Part shown: one piece after another, positions 10,317-12,030 of the stretch
How positions within the stretch are numbered: the first letter of the stretch is position 1
Layout: each line of letters starts with the position of its first letter
DNA from: Desulfobacterales bacterium
GTDB lineage: Bacteria > Desulfobacterota > Desulfobacteria > Desulfobacterales > C00003106
Reading direction: 5' to 3'
NCBI GenBank assembly: GCA_030672555.1
Contig: DAOVGD010000206.1
Coordinates: 1 to 12,030 of the forward strand
DNA: 12,030 bases
The notes under the pieces: model-generated
The model's database searches: none
The model's input: the letters and a program-made list of their open reading frames with translations, nothing else
What the model was told of the DNA's origin: nothing
Position numbers and translations under genes: made by a program

Positions 10317-12030
10317 ATGAAACAGAACAGCATATTAGTAGTTGACGACGACCAGCATGTTATCAATGTCATATCCCGTGCTCTCACACGGGAGGGATAC
10401 GAAGTGGATACAGCCCTGTCCGGCGAAACAGCCCTGGGAGTCTTAAAAGCAAGGACTTTTGATCTAATCCTTTCCGACCAGAGCATGAATGGGATGACAG
10501 GTATCGCGCTTTTCGAAAAGGCGAAAGAAATCTGCCCTGATGCCATTCGCATCCTGCTCACCGGGCATACCGATGCTGACATTTTCATGGAGGCTATTAA
10601 TAAGGGTGAGATCTACCGGTTCATCACCAAACCCTTTGAATTGACGAGCTTGTTGATTCCCGTAAAAAATGCCTTGAAGCATAAAGCTCTTATTAAGGAA
10701 AAAGAGAAACTGAACATACATCTCCAAGAAAAAAAGAGATTTGAGGGGATCATCATCAACAGCAGAAACAAGTTGATGGCTATTTTCGATACAATCCATG
10801 AAAATATCTTTTCTGTTGACCCTGACTACAATATTGTTTTTGCAAACAGGGCCTTTTCGGAGGAAGTGGGAGAGGAAGCAAAGAACATCACAGATCAAAA
10901 ATGCTATATGATCAAACATGGATTGGATGCCCCTTGTTTTGAATATGGTTATGACTGTCCTATACGCGAGGTGTTTCAGTCCAGCGCTCCTTATTCTTCA
11001 ACCAGCGTTTATATGGATAGTGCTGGACAAAAACGGTATAACGAGTTTTCCATATCCCCGGTAAAAAACAGTGATGGAGAAGTAGTCCAGGTCGTAAAGA
11101 TTTCACGGGATATCACGCAGGAAAAAGAGACGGCAGAAGAGATTCGGTCATTGAACGAAGAATTGAGCAAAGCGCTTTCCGAGGTCAAGGAGAAAAATGT
11201 CGACCTAGAAGACACCTTGAAAAAACTAAAAGAGACTCAGTCCCAACTCCTGCAGTCGGAAAAGATGGCTTCCATAGGTCAGCTTGCCGCTGGAGTGGCA
11301 CACGAAATCAACAATCCGATAGGATTCATTAGCAGCAATCTGGGTACCCTCAAGAGTTATGTGACGGATCTCTCCCTTCTCATTCATAAGTATCAGCAAT
11401 TAAAAAAAGAAATTTCCACGTGTTTAGGAGGAGAAAAGTCGGAGAAGTTTTCAGACTTGCTTGAAGCAATTGATAGATGCAAGGAAGAGATCGATTATGA
11501 CTTTGTCATGAACGACCTCGACAAGTTGATCTCTGAATCACAGGAAGGGGCCGAGCGAGTCAAAAAGATAGTCTCAGACCTGAAGGATTTCTCGCATGTT
11601 GATAAGGTTGAATTACAATATTCCGACATAAACAAAGGTATCAAAAGCACCCTCAATATCGTATGGAACGAACTCAAGTATAAGGCAAAAGTGACAAAAA
11701 ATTTTGGAGACCTGCCAGAGGTCTATTGCTATCCACAGAAACTTAACCAGGTCTTTATGAATCTTTTGGTCAATGCTGCGCAGGCCATAGAAAAAAGAGG
11801 AGAGATTCGGATTTCTACACGTTTTTGTGACAGCGATGATCCTTACGTGGAGATAAAAATAAGCGATACAGGCTCCGGGATACCCGGGGAGTCTCTTCCA
11901 AAAATATTCGATCCTTTTTTTACTACTAAACCTGTCGGCAAAGGTACCGGCCTCGGCTTGAATATGGCATATAGTATCATTGAAAAACATCATGGCAGGA
12001 TTGATGTGGAGAGTGAGGTGGGCAAAGGTA
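10317..12030 (+). CDS. Hybrid sensor kinase: REC, PAS, HisKA, HATPase (C-terminus cut by the window)
   Basis: The 571 visible residues form a cytoplasmic kinase with no membrane segment. The receiver (about 4-122) has D10-D12, phospho-acceptor D54, T82 and K105. The usual MPxMxG after the aspartate reads MNGMTG. A PAS domain (about 150-268) contains a Cys/His set, C196, H201, C207 and C214 (CY…H…PC…CP). A coiled coil (about 270-312) leads to the H-box EKMASIGQLAAGVAHEINNP with phosphorylated H329. The ATPase has N482/N486, DTGSGIP at 517, FDPFFTTK at 531 and GKGTGLGL at 541. The frame is open at the window end, just after SEVGKG, so only a short tail should be missing. AAGAGG (10303-10308) lies 8 nt before the ATG. 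It is the only kinase visible beside four receivers, so it is the natural candidate donor for them. Confidence 0.93.
   Translation, partial: MKQNSILVVDDDQHVINVISRALTREGYEVDTALSGETALGVLKARTFDLILSDQSMNGMTGIALFEKAKEICPDAIRILLTGHTDADIFMEAINKGEIYRFITKPFELTSLLIPVKNALKHKALIKEKEKLNIHLQEKKRFEGIIINSRNKLMAIFDTIHENIFSVDPDYNIVFANRAFSEEVGEEAKNITDQKCYMIKHGLDAPCFEYGYDCPIREVFQSSAPYSSTSVYMDSAGQKRYNEFSISPVKNSDGEVVQVVKISRDITQEKETAEEIRSLNEELSKALSEVKEKNVDLEDTLKKLKETQSQLLQSEKMASIGQLAAGVAHEINNPIGFISSNLGTLKSYVTDLSLLIHKYQQLKKEISTCLGGEKSEKFSDLLEAIDRCKEEIDYDFVMNDLDKLISESQEGAERVKKIVSDLKDFSHVDKVELQYSDINKGIKSTLNIVWNELKYKAKVTKNFGDLPEVYCYPQKLNQVFMNLLVNAAQAIEKRGEIRISTRFCDSDDPYVEIKISDTGSGIPGESLPKIFDPFFTTKPVGKGTGLGLNMAYSIIEKHHGRIDVESEVGKG

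Overview
The window looks like part of a chromosome from a Gram-negative, environmental, signal-rich bacterium of moderate GC content. The gene types (chains of response regulators with HD-GYP, HDOD, PAS and histidine kinase domains) and the many short word-like intergenic repeats resemble Desulfobacterota (former Deltaproteobacteria) or Nitrospirota-type genomes. No ribosomal RNA or other strong taxonomic marker is present, so this placement is inference.

Left part (1-3850). The tail of an unrecognised plus-strand gene ends at 116 and is followed by a good intrinsic terminator (148-184). Then comes a repeat-rich stretch: an inverted pair at 215-408, a GC-rich palindrome at 341-378 and an 8-bp tandem array at 439-486. 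The minus strand carries a four-helix-bundle (S23-type) gene broken by one extra base (3251-3632), followed by polA, DNA polymerase I (489-3254). The polA GTG start overlaps the TGA of the S23 gene. Two repeat families have entered polA in frame. The 8-bp array encodes its N-terminal extension, and a relative of the GC-rich palindrome encodes about 14 extra residues between the exonuclease motifs. Further copies of the 8-bp array lie upstream of the S23 gene and directly before the next plus-strand gene.

Middle (3851-5243). A CNNM (DUF21)/CBS membrane protein without the usual C-terminal CorC/HlyC domain is followed by a 358-base gap. The gap holds a long near-perfect palindrome and, just before the next gene, three consecutive inverted repeats.

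Right part (5244-12030). This is a co-directional signalling cluster: a small excisionase-type HTH protein, REC-HD-GYP, REC-PAS, a second REC-HD-GYP, a stand-alone LKPGMVL-motif protein, an HDOD protein, and a REC-PAS-HisKA-HATPase kinase cut by the window end. The first HD-GYP protein has the full cyclic-di-GMP phosphodiesterase motif set. The second has HDIGL in place of HDIGK and a 25-residue insertion bounded by 36-nt direct repeats. Short gaps and overlaps suggest one or two transcripts. The likely logic (inference) is that the hybrid kinase, or one outside the window, phosphorylates the four receiver domains, which set cyclic-di-GMP breakdown and HDOD/LKPGMVL-linked outputs.

The most distinctive point of the window is how often several unrelated short repeat families sit exactly at gene edges or inside genes in frame. 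They have altered PolA, both HD-GYP proteins and the start of the REC-PAS protein.
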